From NCBI RefSeq assembly GCF_042453785.1, contig NC_091673.1, forward strand, positions 8,515,001 to 8,579,000: a stretch of DNA of 64,000 nt. Reading direction: 5' to 3'. The notes under the pieces are model-generated. The model was not told where the DNA came from, made no database searches, and saw only the letters and a program-made list of their open reading frames with translations. Of the stretch, positions 11,960 through 23,669 are shown piece by piece. The translations under genes and the position numbers were made by a program. The first letter of the stretch is position 1. The number at the start of each line of letters is the position of its first letter. The stretch is from Malus domestica. Lineage: Eukaryota > Streptophyta > Magnoliopsida > Rosales > Rosaceae.

Positions 11960-13620
11960 ATGGATTCTGCAGCAAACATTACAGTGTTTACATCTGGGGA
12001 CTTGAGAGCATGCACCAATGACTTTCACCAGAACAACTTGATTGGATTTACCCAGTTCGGTAAATTATATCGAGGATGGATTAGGCAAGGATTTACTGGA
12101 ACAGATCAAGTTCGAGATGTTACAGTAAAAGTATGGGATGAAAAATCAGCTGGCTGCAGTAAACTCATGCATGATGAGTTTCTGGTGGTTAAGGTAAGTT
12201 GTAAAAGTTTAAGCCTTTTGGGTTTTGGAGGGTTTACCCAACTGATGATTTGGCTTTTGCTGCAGGAAGAAGTCGAATTTTTGACACATCCCACTTTAAA
12301 TGATTATCCAAACTTGGTGAAATTGATTGGTTACTGCTGTGAAAAGGAAGTGAAAGGTGTTGTTTATGACCTCAATCCATGGGACACACTGCAAAATTTG
12401 ACTGTCAAAGGTAAGTTCAGTTTATGTTTTGAACCTTCAAATTCTTGTGGATTACCAAATAGCTTATATCAAATAATCAAAAGCGTTTATGGTAACGTTA
12501 AACATAAAAAGTTAGAAAGGATTTATGTGTTATAAAAGTGTCTTATGGTGTTTTCTCACTGTTTTTCAAAGAAACATTTGGAACTTTAATGAAACTTCCA
12601 GTGTTTGAAATTGCTTATATAGGAAACACTTCTGCTCATAAGCGCTTTCCGCTCTAATTGCTTAAATTTATACACAGATTATCTCAACTGGGTTCAGAGG
12701 GTGAATGTGCTTGTGCAATTAGCAGGCCTGCTTGAATTTCTACACAACAAGGAGAAGCCATATTTGGTGCTAAATATGAATGCATCTCATATAATTCTGG
12801 ATCGGGTTTGGACCTCAGGCCTTCAACCTCTCTTTTTATCTGTTTCAAATCTGCATTGAAATTAATATCTTCACAACTTTTGGTGTTTTATAGGATTGCA
12901 AGCCAAAATTATTTGATTTTGGACTCATCAGTGGAGGAATCATTGGTGACATGACTACACCAAAAAAGCAGATACCAACGTCCATCGGCTTTGTTGACCC
13001 ATTTTTCGCTGCAAAAGGTTCTTTCCAAAACTTCAAAAATATGTCTGATTCTTAGAATTTTGTGCCTACATGTATCAATAACACGTTGAATTTTTTTTCA
13101 TTGAAAAATATCATCTACTAAATGTTAGTGATGATTTATCTCGCATCATATCGACAGTCTGTTATTTAATAAAAAAAATGACGTTCAATCGAGAGAAGAA
13201 ACGTTCAAAACTGATGAAAAACAAAACGCGTTTCATTTTTCAGGGGGTAGGTATTGGCATACAAGCTGTGATGTGTACTCATTTGGCGTGATTCTCTTGG
13301 GCCTAATAGCCAAGAGAGGGTTTGAGCTAGAGAGTGTGGAAGAACCCCAGTTGGGCCTGGACAATTTAGTCCAGTACTGGGCCAAGAAGGAATATAAGCC
13401 CAATTGCTCACTTGTCCACAGAGGCTTACAGGAAGACTGGAGTTATGTTGTTGAAGATGGTACGGCAATTACAGAGCTGGGGATGCGTTGTGTTGAATTT
13501 TTCCCGACAAACCGTCCGACAATGAAGAACGTTGTTGAAAGTCTTGAAGGTTTAATGCTTTTGCAACGGTTTGGTGATGCTAGACCTAACAAAAGGGAGA
13601 AGACATTTCATGGCATGTAG
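11960..13620 (+). CDS. Receptor-like-kinase-type protein kinase-like (predicted pseudokinase)
   Basis: Five exons, 11960-12193, 12266-12410, 12678-12805, 12894-13017 and 13244-13620, join in frame with GT-AG borders to encode 335 aa. The fold is that of plant RLCK/RLK kinases: LIGFTQFGKLYRG (degenerate glycine loop), VTVKVWDE with a Lys at about 57, KLIGYCCE, catalytic-loop region, LFDFGL (Asp 177), GGRYWHTSCDVYSFGVILLGLIAKR and a C-lobe ending near RPTMKNVVESLEGL. The HRDxKxxN loop is replaced by VLNMNASHIILD: the catalytic Asp is Asn 159, the Lys is Asn 161 and the Mg-binding Asn is His 164. The middle glycines of the loop are also lost. Catalysis is therefore unlikely and a scaffold role is inferred. 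There is no signal peptide or membrane span, so it is probably cytoplasmic. Confidence 0.85.
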
Positions 13621-14787
13621 GCATTAGGCAACCAATGCAGGATGCAGATGACAGTATGTAGCAATTAGGTTGTAACCTCCTTCACCTTCTAGTTTTTCCT
13701 CATTCAATTTGGATATAGTATGTAGTTGAGTTCAAAAGAGTATTATAGTATGAGTAACGCTATGATATTATTAGTGGTGCGTTTAAGAATTTTTCCTATC
13801 GTGAGCAAGACGAAGCTCGCACACCACTTTGACTTGTTGTCATTGACTATCTGTCATGTCTTAAGCCTTGTTGAGACATTTTGTTAAGCATCTTGCCTTT
13901 GTTGCGTCATGCTCATGAAGAACATCAAAGAAACATTGGACGGTTTCATAGGTAACAACTGTGAACGGTGGGTGCAACTACATAGACTGACTCTCATGTG
14001 CATCTACTAATGGACATTACAATGATGTGGTTTCGCAACTACATAGACTGACTCTCATGCGCATCTACTAATGGACATTACAATGATGTGGTTTCCTAAC
14101 ATATCTTATATTGCTAAAAAATATTGGGAAGCTGTATGTAATACAATTACAAACCCTTTTTGCTGAAATAAGAAATCCAGCACGATCAACATGAATCCAA
14201 TACAAAAAGTATCGCACATGAACTAACCCAACAAACAAGGAAAACTCTCCATATATCTTAAAACTACATCATTGATCAGTTTTATCTTTCAGATGTCAAT
14301 TCTTATTGTCACACATACAAAATATTCGAGACATTTCACATGTTACGCTTGGTGTCACATGATGGCAAGACGGTCATAGTGCTAAAGTTGGATGGACTAC
14401 TCCCAACCAAAAGTTTGCATTTATATGGGTTGAGATGAAATGGCGCGGAATCAATGGAGGAAAATAGAAAGGGTTGAGTGAAGATTCAAAAAAGCAATCT
14501 CACACGGGGAAAGGGAATCGAATGCACACGTAAAAGAAGGGAATCGATGATGAATGCGATGATGGGCAATTATACCATTTATACCCACCAGTAACCATCC
14601 AAATGACCAAAATGACCCAATGTCTTCTTTCTTTCTTCCTTCCCAAGGAGGGAAGAAGAAGAAGGAGAGCATGTGAAATGATTACAAAACCGCATCCGCA
14701 TCTCACTCACTCACTCCCCTTGGTTTTGCCAAACCTAATCATTAATTTTCAAAACCTTCCCTCTCACCTTAACTTTAGCCTCGACAT
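13621..14787. other. Intergenic region downstream of the pseudokinase gene
   Basis: Contains the probable 3' UTR of the pseudokinase gene and a 61-bp tandem duplication (listed separately). No coding sequence is supported. Confidence 0.5.
13974..14095. repeat. 61-bp tandem duplication
   Basis: Two adjacent copies (13974-14034, 14035-14095) beginning GCAACTACATAGACTGACTC differ at a single base, indicating a recent duplication in intergenic DNA. Confidence 0.9.
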
Positions 14788-14790
14788 TTA

Positions 14791-15219
14791 GGGGGGTGTA
14801 TTCAATTGGGATTTTAAGGGATTTTAATTCTTTTAATGAATCTAGGGGTATTCAATCAGGATTTTAAGTGATTCTCTGAAATTCTAGGTGTATTCAATTA
14901 GAATTTTAAAATAGTTTATTAAAATCCTTAGAAATCCAGGTGTATTCAATTAAGATTTTAAAGAAGTTTATAACATTCTAGGTGTATTCAATTAGAAATT
15001 GATTTTAAAGAATTTGAGAAAGTTGAGGAATTAGAGGGAATTTGAGAGATTTCGTAGTGTATTTTAAGTATCCACAAATCTCACCTCATCCCATGAGATT
15101 TCGAGGGAATTGAATCAAAATTTTATATGGAATCTCTACAAATCAATTAAACTCCATAAAAATCCATGGATTTATAAATCCATTAAAATCTCTCACATTC
15201 TCAATTGAATACACCCCCC
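14791..15219. mobile_element. PIF/Harbinger-type MITE with TTA target duplication
   Basis: Perfect 18-bp terminal inverted repeats, GGGGGGTGTATTCAATTG at 14791-14808 and its reverse complement at 15202-15219, are flanked by TTA at 14788-14790 and 15220-15222. TTA duplications mark PIF/Harbinger (Tourist) elements. Internally the end motif GGTGTATTCAATTA recurs about every 50 bp (near 14847, 14889, 14939 and 14982). Length is 429 bp with no coding capacity. Confidence 0.85.
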
Positions 15220-15222
15220 TTA

Positions 15223-16845
15223 ATCATTACTTCCCCCCTTACCAAATTCTCCACCTCTTCCCCACCTAATTACCTTCCTTACCATTTTCCCACTTTTTTC
15301 TCCCTCAATTTGTTCAGTTGTGTAGTTGGACTGTTTCAAACTGAATCGAATTATGATCTAGATATGATATAATTACATTAGAAATTGTCTCTAATGAACA
15401 CAAAGAGATGAGAGAGAAAACTATTTTAGTAGATCTCGTTTTGTTGAATGTGAGACATTGAAAGGATTGAGATGATTATGTGTTTGTGCAGAATGTGAGG
15501 CAATCAGACGACTCGCTTAGTTTTCTCGCACTTCCCACAATAGAATCATGTTGACTGCCCGCTTGTTTCACATCTCGCAAAATGGTTCTCCATTTATGAA
15601 GCTTCTAGAGAGAGGATGAGTGTTATAGGAAGACAAGTTAATTAGGCAAGGCTCAAGTGCTGCATTGAAGCAACAATTTAGCTTAGGTTGCTATGTTTTG
15701 GGTTTAAGCAATTGGTACTTATTGCATCAGTGCGCATGACTCTGGGGTTGGGGGTGTAACAAATTTATTAGGTAAAGGAAAGCCCCACAAGTCTTAGGAG
15801 AAAGAAACTTTCAAATAACTACAATAGTCACCAAACTATCCCATATGCTCATTTTTCAAGTAACACCAACACATGTGGTAAATAACAATTAAATCAATCT
15901 TTCTTAGCTTAATTTAGGTTAATCCAATTTAAACTTTATTAACTTACTTTTAAGATGTGATTTGATAAAATGGAAAAAGGAAAAGGAAAACATCCCACTC
16001 ACTTATTAGTCACTTCATGATGTGTGATCGAATGCGTAGATTGGCCATTTGCTTAGGAAATGAATTGTATGATTGCTTCTTTTTCTTTTCTTTTTCGAAG
16101 TCCGAGGTATCCCGTGATTCAAATGGTAGAATTAATCTTCAACGGAGAGAGATTTTTTAATGTGTCTAGAACATTATGTGATACATTACATATCATATAA
16201 GTATAGAGATTTTTTTTCTTCAGATATCCATCCACTTATATAATGACATTTGCATATGTGATCTTTCTTCAGTGGGGAACTTGTATGACTTTGATTGCTT
16301 AAGACAAGGTTTGCTGCCATCACTTATTTCAACAAATGTTGTGAGGGGGAATGTATGCGATTTTTCTTTCAACTTCTCTTTTCTCCATGTTTTTAGGGGT
16401 AGACATTATTAGTGTCATTTATGGCTTTTGATTACGCATGAAGGAAGAGCATTTTCAACTTTGCTTATTTGCATTTTCCATTTTTATATACTTTTGCTTT
16501 CAAAATCATTATCGTCTTTTCATATGAATGAACTCTCAAATTAATTTTATCGTATAAATAAATTGATGTACAACATATAACATATTTAGTGCCTTGAAAG
16601 TAAAATTGATTAGTTTGCAAAGATTTGCAGATCAAGCAATTACAAGCATCTTGTGCGCAGAGGCTGAATTTTAGTATTTCATCCTGTCTTGTAATGTCGC
16701 ACGTATAAAAAATATCTAAAAATTTGAGTAATTTTACATAAAAAGAAAAATGAAGTAACTTTCAAATGTATTTTTCAAAAAGCCAACTTTTTGACGAACT
16801 TGTGTTTGATTTAAGTCATAATATTTTAGTTTCTCAAATGTGGAT
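15223..16845. other. Intergenic, no feature recognised
   Basis: AT-rich DNA with only short random frames. I see no gene, RNA gene or intact element. Confidence 0.5.
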
Positions 16846-16849
16846 TTTG

Positions 16850-17185
16850 TTTATTTAAAATGGTCCATAAGATTGTCATAACTCTACACTTTGTTCCTTA
16901 AGATTTAAAATCGATAAAAATGATCTCTAAGATTGTCCACTATCAATCATTTTGGTCATCCTATGAAAAATCTCCATCAAATTGATAAAACCACCAGTTT
17001 AAGTGGAGGGGTTGATTTGAAAAAACTATTATCAATTTAACAGAAATTTTTCATGAAAAGACCAAAATAATTGACGGTAAACAATCTCAAATACCACTTC
17101 TATCAGCTTTAAATCTCTGTAATCAAAATGGGAGTCCTGCCAAACTTAAAAACCATTTTGATTAAAAAGCTTTATTTTAACATTT
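16850..17185. mobile_element. MITE-like inverted-repeat element
   Basis: The left arm around 16930-16990 (GATTGTCCACTATCAATCAT, then TTTTGGTCATC...ATGAAAAATCTCC...AAATTGATAA) matches the reverse complement of 17026-17092 with scattered mismatches. Weaker matching extends outward to about 16850 and 17185. The ends are worn and no target duplication was identified. Confidence 0.6.
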
Positions 17186-17259
17186 TGGTGTGTCGTGCCC
17201 TAGGGCTTTAGTTTGTAATCTCATTTTTTTACTACAAAAATGAAAAGGGAAAAAAAGAA

Positions 17260-17403
17260 AGGAAAATTAACGAAAAGTTCAAAAAAACTTCTATTTTAAC
17301 GAAAAGTCATTTTTAAAGGTATAGTGAATAGTGTCAATTAAAAGTAAAAATTTGATTTTTCGTTAAAAGTAAACAGTAACAAAAGTGTTTAGTTAAAACT
17401 CTC
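17260..17403. repeat. Short interspersed inverted-repeat remnant (TTAACGAAAAGT type)
   Basis: Segments TTAACGAAAAGTTC, TTTTAACGAAAAGTCA, and the oppositely oriented TTTTTCGTTAAAAGT and GTTTAGTTAAAACTC lie within 140 bp. They resemble a worn MITE abundant in Rosaceae genomes. Family assignment is from general recall and uncertain. Confidence 0.45.
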
Positions 17404-18512
17404 AAAAAAGAAAGATGAATAATGATAAGCACTTGAGGGGTATTGTGATCATTATGAAAAATGAGTAGAGGAAAAGACTGAAAAGGCATAAGTAGGGGTA
17501 GGCACTCCCGTAATTCTAACAAAATTCATCATAAAATGGGAAAAGTGTGCGTGGAACAAGGGCAACAAAGAAAGAGCCTTCCCATATCTAACCACAGCCG
17601 TTGATTCTCCAAAAGCCAAGCTATTATTATTTGCTACTTCAAAAGTCGCTCTCTTCCGTGGTTTCCTTGACCATCATCAGGTTAAAATCCTTTGCGTTCA
17701 CACTTGATTGCAAAACCCTATGTTAAACTTATGAATTTACTCTTATACCCATCAACAACAAAAAAAAAACTTTATTTTTCAAGGTTTAAACAATATGTAA
17801 CAAAAAAAATTAATAATAAAATAAACTTGTTTGGTCACTATTTCTGTTTCTAAATAAAAGTTAAAAATAGTTATAGAAGGTTTTGGTAATTGATACTAAT
17901 TCTGAAGATGAGATCATATAAAAAATTATGAAGATCATCCTCAAAAGTTAGAACAATGCCAAATATAATTTTAATTTCGGTTAAAAGTTAAAAAGAAAAC
18001 GAAATGATTACCAGAGAATTTGTAAACAATAAACTTTTATTTTGAGCATCCGACAAAAAATCCACGAACAGTTGTAGCAAAGAAGTTTTTCTAGTTTGAC
18101 TGCCTACATACCAATTCAGTTGTGTTATATAATATAATGTGTATATAGTTTTACAATACTCTATCAAAAGTCCATGACATATTAAATAAATCGTATGCTG
18201 ATATTATAACAAGTGAAATAGTAATTATTTTTAAGGTCAAAAAATAAAACATTGGGGAAGAGAGAGTCAGAGAGGAGAGAAAAGGAGGAGAGAGAGAGTG
18301 GAAGTTGGGTTGGGGGATGGAGAAAGAAGAGAAAGGGGCAGCTCTGGTTTTTCTGGTGCTCTCCTGTTCTTTATTTAATTAATTCTCAGTAAAAATAAAT
18401 TAAAATAAGAAGAAGAATAAAAGGTCTGGTTTTTGTGTGTTTTGTTTGGGAGTTTGGGTCGTCAATCGCGAGAGGGGAGAGAGAGAAGAGAGAGAGAGAG
18501 CCTGTGAGGGGC
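17404..18512. other. Upstream region and 5' UTR of the F-box gene
   Basis: No gene is seen. The last 270 bases contain GA-rich runs (18250-18300 and 18460-18502), typical of plant promoters and 5' leaders, and lead to the F-box gene start at 18513. Confidence 0.5.
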
Positions 18513-21500
18513 ATGGAAGGGCTGGCCATGCTGAGGCAGCTCATCGGTCAGCTTCAGGAGCTCGTCGGCTCTCACCCGCCTCCTCCTCATTACCAACACC
18601 ATCTCCAGCTTCAGCTTCAGCTTCCTCCTCTTCTCCGCCATCGCCACTCTCAGCAACCACAACAAGACCACCACCACCACCACCACCTCCTCAGGTTTCT
18701 CTCTTCTCTCTCTCGCTCTTCTGGATCTCTCCCGCCTTCTCAAATTCCATTTCTTTCCGACCCATCTCTTCAATTTCTTCTCTTTCTTTCTTTTCATGGT
18801 TTATTGGTGGTATTCTGATTTTTGTTCGAGTTGCTTCCTTGTTTGCTTTATTTGGTTTCTTTTTCTTCCTCTGAAGTGTAAATTACATGGCTTTCCTTGA
18901 TTCTCTTGCTGAATTTGGTTGTTTTGCTTTGTTTGCTGTGTTGCCATTTACGATTGAGAAATTGGGTTTGATTGCTTTGCAGAAATGGTTTTGCCATTGT
19001 GGAGTTGGGTCTTAATTATTTGAGGAATTTGTTATTTAATTTCTGCCTTTTACTCTATGAGCTTCATCTCTTTTCCTTTTATGTTTAGCTTATTTCTTTG
19101 TCACAAAATTGATGGGCTCTACCAAACTATTTAGTGATAGACAGTAGCAATGGTGCAAATATTTGATATTTTTGTTTTCTTCTCCCCTCTCTGGTTTGTC
19201 TTCATGACTGTCCAGCCGGGGTTGGGTTTCCGGGTTCACGGTGTTCTTGGGGAGGCTCATGGCCAACTCTGAACCTATTCATGGTTGCCCATTTCTGTCT
19301 TAAAACCATTTGATTACGTCTACCATAGCAAACCAGAAAAGGGGAAGGAGCAAACGAACAGTTAGGTCCTTGAACTTTAAGAATCTGATTAGATGAAGGA
19401 AAAGTTGGAAGAGGGGTTTTCAGAAACATAGATCGCCAACTAAACCGTCTCCTTGGACCAAGCTGGGTAAATTTGTAGGTGACGTTCATTACATTAGGGT
19501 ACTGAATAAAAACAATTAGTTTCTGGTTAAATATGACACCTGAACTTCACCTCTTGGTTCCTTGTACTGTATGCTTACGTATATTCCATTGAATCGTAGA
19601 CCTCTTCATATTTAGTGTTTAACAAACTTCCTACATCTTCTACATCTCTTTCTGTTCGGCGTAGGTTGTTGGTTAGCATTACATGTTCTGCTTGGTTGTC
19701 TTCACTTCTTGACTGGTAAACTGGCTAACTTGGATTCCAGCCTTCAACAACTTGTTTCTGAAAGTTGCATTATTTAGCGATATATTGCTTAATTTTCATG
19801 AAAAATACAATCTCGAAGTGTATAAAAGTTAGTTTATTGCACTATCTTAATTTGCTCACTTGTTCTCCGAGTTTGTTCACCCCATGTCTGTTGAAGTTGA
19901 ACTTATGCTTGGTGTTTGATTTCAGTGTTTTTTTGGGGTGGAACCTTCAAAATTTGAATGTCATAGGTTTTTCGTACTACTACATCAGTGACCCTTCCTT
20001 TCTCTTTAAGTCCTTAATATTCAATATCTTTCATTTCTGGTCAATTCCATGCTCTAGTATTAGCTTGCTTCTTTTGATAAGTTATTGCAAATTACCTAAA
20101 ACTAATATTTAAGGCTAAGTGAAGTTCTTTTCTAAGGGATCTAATAGAGTTTCAGTAAAGCTTGTAGCCTGTACCGCACGGAGTTGGCTTGAATCAGTTC
20201 TTAGAATAAGAAAAACCTAATAAAATCGTAGATAAGGCCTCGTAGAAGCAGCCTCATAGATTTGCCTACTTCAATTTTTTATAAGAACTCCAGATTGGGT
20301 TTTGTTTTACATCTTTGTCCTCAATAGTTCAGAACTCGTTATTGTTTCTCATGTCTTTGTGTTAATGTACTTTGTTGACCTTTACATGTGTACATTTCAT
20401 TTTTCTTCCCTTTTTAATTTCCAACTGCGGTAAAGTTCCTCAATTAAGGAGCATATAATTAACTTAATCATTACTTCTATTTACACAGGTGGTGCCCAAT
20501 TAACGTTGATGAAGGTTCTGCAGATGATTACTACAGTTTTATGATGGCAGCTGGAAAATCTGGAAGTTATAAGATGATGGAACCATGCAAGCCTCCTCCT
20601 ACCAAGAGATCTCGTAAGGAGCGAACCCGGGGTAAATCCTCTGAAACTACCAATACCACTGAGCCTATGGAACAGAATATTTGGAAAGATTTCCCGGAAG
20701 ACCTTTATGAAGCTGTCATTGCGAGGCTTCCCATTGCTACATATTTCCGATTTCGTACTGTTTGCAGGAAATGGAATTCCTTGCTGGATACTGAAAGTTT
20801 CTCTCAACATTGTGCGGAGGTCCCACAAACTACTCCATGGTTTTACACCATCACTCATGAAAATGTGAATTCTGGAGCCATGTATGACCCTTCCTTGAAG
20901 AAGTGGCACCATCCCACTCTTTCTTCTTTGCCAACAAAGTTAATTGTTTTACCGGTGGCTTCAGCAGGGGGACTGGTATGTTTTCTTGATATCGGTAATA
21001 GGAACTTCTATGTTTGCAACCCCCTGAATCAATCTTTTAAAGAGTTGCCAGCCAGGTCAGTTAAGGTCTGGTCTCGCATTGCTGTGGGGATGACTTTGAA
21101 TAGGAGTTCAACCAGTGGCGGCTACAAGATCCTATGGGTGGTTTGTGACGGTGAGTACGAAGTTTATGATTCAGTGACGAATTCTTGGACCCGTCCAGGA
21201 ATCATGCCATCAGGTGTTAAGCTGCCACTATCTCTGAATTTCCGGTCGCAGGCTGTTTCAATTGATGGCACACTCTACTTCATGCGTTCAGACCCTGAAG
21301 GGATTGTGTCATATGATATGGCCACTGGGATTTGGAAGCAGTTCATAATTCCCACCCCGCTGCATCTGACTGACCATACACTTGCTGAATGTGGAGGCCG
21401 GATCATGCTCGTGGGATTGTTATCAAAGAATGCTGCCACATGCGTGTGCATTTGGGAGCTTCAGAAAATGACACTTCTTTGGAAGGAGGTTGACAGAATG

Positions 21501-21734
21501 CCAAATATATGGTGCTTGGAGTTTTACGGGAAGCACGTGAGGATGACTTGCCTGGGTAACAAAGGCTTGCTCATGCTGTCCTTGAGGTCGAGACAAATGA
21601 ACAGATTGGTTACATATAATGTGTCGAGCAGGGAATGGCTGAAGGTCCCTGTTTGCGTGGTGCCACACGGGAGGAAGCGGCAATGGATTGCATGTGGCAC
21701 CGCATTTTATCCAACCCCGACTGCTGTTCCTTAG
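18513..21734 (+). CDS. LCR: F-box protein, LCR / F-box only protein 6 ortholog (miR394 target)
   Basis: Two coding exons, 18513-18694 and 20489-21734, are separated by a 1.8-kb intron and encode 475 aa (Arabidopsis LCR is of similar length). Exon 1 starts MEGLAMLRQLIGQLQELVG and ends in a Pro/Gln/His-rich stretch with a six-His run. Exon 2 opens RWCPINVDEGSADDYY. A basic cluster (KRSRKERTRGK, about 99-109) precedes the F-box (about 125-168, WKDFPEDLYEAVIARLP...FRTVCRKWNSLL), which would bind a SKP1 in an SCF ubiquitin ligase. The rest is the kelch/galactose-oxidase-like substrate domain. The coding sequence contains a miR394 site. LCR controls shoot meristem competence and leaf shape in Arabidopsis; the same role here is inferred. 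Confidence 0.94.
21485..21504 (+). promoter_or_regulatory. miR394 target site in the LCR coding sequence
   Basis: GGAGGTTGACAGAATGCCAA is complementary to miR394 (5'-UUGGCAUUCUGUCCACCUCC) at 19 of 20 positions, with one mismatch. It encodes part of KEVDRMPN at about codons 393-399, the location known in Arabidopsis LCR. Near-perfect pairing predicts AGO1-guided cleavage. Confidence 0.92.
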
Positions 21735-22656
21735 CCATCGGTTTCGTCACGGTCAGTTGCAAGCTTTCCCGGCCAACTTGTTTCTGGACAATTTTCTTTA
21801 TTTGTTTTAATCAAGTGGACAATTCCATGTGTTGTAAGTTGTATGACGGCCGGAGTTTACTCTTTTGTGTTCAAACTTGACACATTGCTTTGTTTCCGGA
21901 AGACAGATTAGAATGCCTATGTTTCAGTCACCTTAATGAATGTAATCTCATCTGTGTTTGTAACTGGTTGTACTGAAATAAACCGTCTGTCTACCATTAT
22001 ATTGTTTGCAGGTGGTGGAACTGGAATTTGGAAAATCAGAAGCGCACTCGAATTCTTCAAATTGGTAGGCTTGATTTGTCTCGGACAATGTACAACTGGG
22101 CGAATACAATACAATCTCATCTGATGGTTATCAAACGGGCCCAAATTTCACAAATACAACCTCGTCTAATGGTCATCAAACAAACACAATCTCGTCTACA
22201 AGAATGAATCGTTTTTACTACAAATAATTCCGAAATCTGTACATCTTAACCTTGATAGTGGTGGATTGCCAAAGGCAAGGAAAATAGTGGTTTTCACAAC
22301 CCTGAAGTTTTGCACAAAATTTCATGTCATGCAAACTCAACCACAAGAGAAACGATTGTCCGAGACACGATTATATCTCGGTGATGCCGACGAGAGATAC
22401 AAGTTAATCTAGCCATTGACAATGAAACAATGCATAGGGATAAACAAGAAAAGGTAGAATTAAGCGAAGCAGAGGAAGGGATCCTTTATTCAAACTTCTT
22501 ACTCTTCACAAGATAGAAACACCACTGTTTTAGTTCTTACTACATCACATCTGTATATCATCAGTTTCCTAATCGCTAACAAATGGTAAACGGCATGACA
22601 GGTTCATGCCATCTCTCATAAATTAGAAAGCATCAGCAGCAGCAGCGTCGATTCGA
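21735..22656. other. Convergent 3' regions of LCR and SERP genes
   Basis: Holds the 3' UTR of LCR (plus) and of the SERP gene (minus), with no further coding sequence. The exact polyadenylation sites are not determinable. Confidence 0.5.
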
Positions 22657-23669
22657 TTAGGCCATGCCTCCGCTTGTAGCAGTCCTGATTATCTGAAAGA
22701 GAGCTGCTCCACACAAAATCAAAAGGTCAGAATCGCAACGACACCAAAAAATCATTCATGCACATCACATTTGCAACAGAAAAAAATGAACTGAAACTAG
22801 CAAAACCCCCCCTTATCTTTTTGATCAAGGCAACGTCACAAGTTCAAACATCCCTTTGGGTTTCAACCCACATGACCATTGCCAAATAAGTGCTGTACGT
22901 TTCGGTTTTGATCTTATTCAAATCAAGGAAACGAAACAAATTCGAAAACCCTTTTCGGCTTCAACCCAAATGAGCATTGCCAATTAAGTGCTTTACGTTT
23001 CGGTTTTCATCTTATTCAAATCAAGACATCGAAACAAATTCGAAACCCTTTTCGGCTTCAATCCAAATGAGCATATTGCAAAATGGGTGCTTAAAGCTTC
23101 AATCTTTCTATCAATTTCTTAATCCCCTTCAAAGTTTCACAAATTCCATTGCATGCAGACACAATACAATGCAGACCAACCAAATCAAGAATCACAAATG
23201 GGAGCTAAAACCCAGATATAATTACCAATTATACGGATTATTCAAATGATATCAGTTAGGCAAACTCTAGCTTATGACATAATCATATCAGGTCTGTGAT
23301 CTGCTAAATTGAGTGAGATTGCACATACATGATCCGATGACAACAAAGACGAAGAAGCCAAGGAGAATAGGACCCACTGGATAATCCTTGCCCTTCTTGG
23401 CGGTCGTCTCAGGCACCGCCCCTCTCTTCGTTATGTTCTTCTCGAACCTCTCCACCTTCCTGTCAGCCAAACGCCTTGAAGTCGTCTGCAAAAATCCCCA
23501 ATTCAAATTTAAATACACACACGCACATCATCATCATAATCCCAATTTCACATGCAGCTACAAAAACAATTCAATTCAATTTTACAGATCCGCATCAAAG
23601 AACAAAACTTTGGAAAACCCAAATGATTTCATCTAACATTACAGAGGGGATCAGCGAGAATGTTACCAT
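22657..23669 (-). CDS. Stress-associated endoplasmic reticulum protein (SERP/RAMP4)
   Basis: Three coding segments, 23669-23667 (the ATG alone), 23485-23329 and 22703-22657, give a 68-aa protein starting MTTSRRLADRKVERFEKNI and ending IRTATSGGMA. All junctions are GT-AG with consistent phase. The protein has a basic cytosolic N-terminus and one C-terminal membrane span (VGPILLGFFVFVVIGSSLFQII), the tail-anchored layout of RAMP4/SERP. It associates with the Sec61 translocon and ribosome and stabilises nascent membrane proteins during ER stress. Length and sequence match plant family members almost exactly. The gene is convergent with the LCR gene. The first intron begins directly after the initiation codon. 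Confidence 0.95.
22864..23080. repeat. Tandem repeat (about 98 bp) in SERP intron 2
   Basis: Two full units starting CAACCCACATGACCATTGCC at 22864 and CAACCCAAATGAGCATTGCC at 22962, plus a partial third at 23059, repeat with about 10% divergence. They share TTTCGGTTTTgATCTTATTC and AACAAATTCGAAA blocks. Confidence 0.8.

Noticed and set aside
18437-18874. Alternative-frame open reading frames over LCR exon 1
   Set aside because: They are shadows of the His/Pro/Gln-rich repeat coding region and run past the splice donor at 18695.
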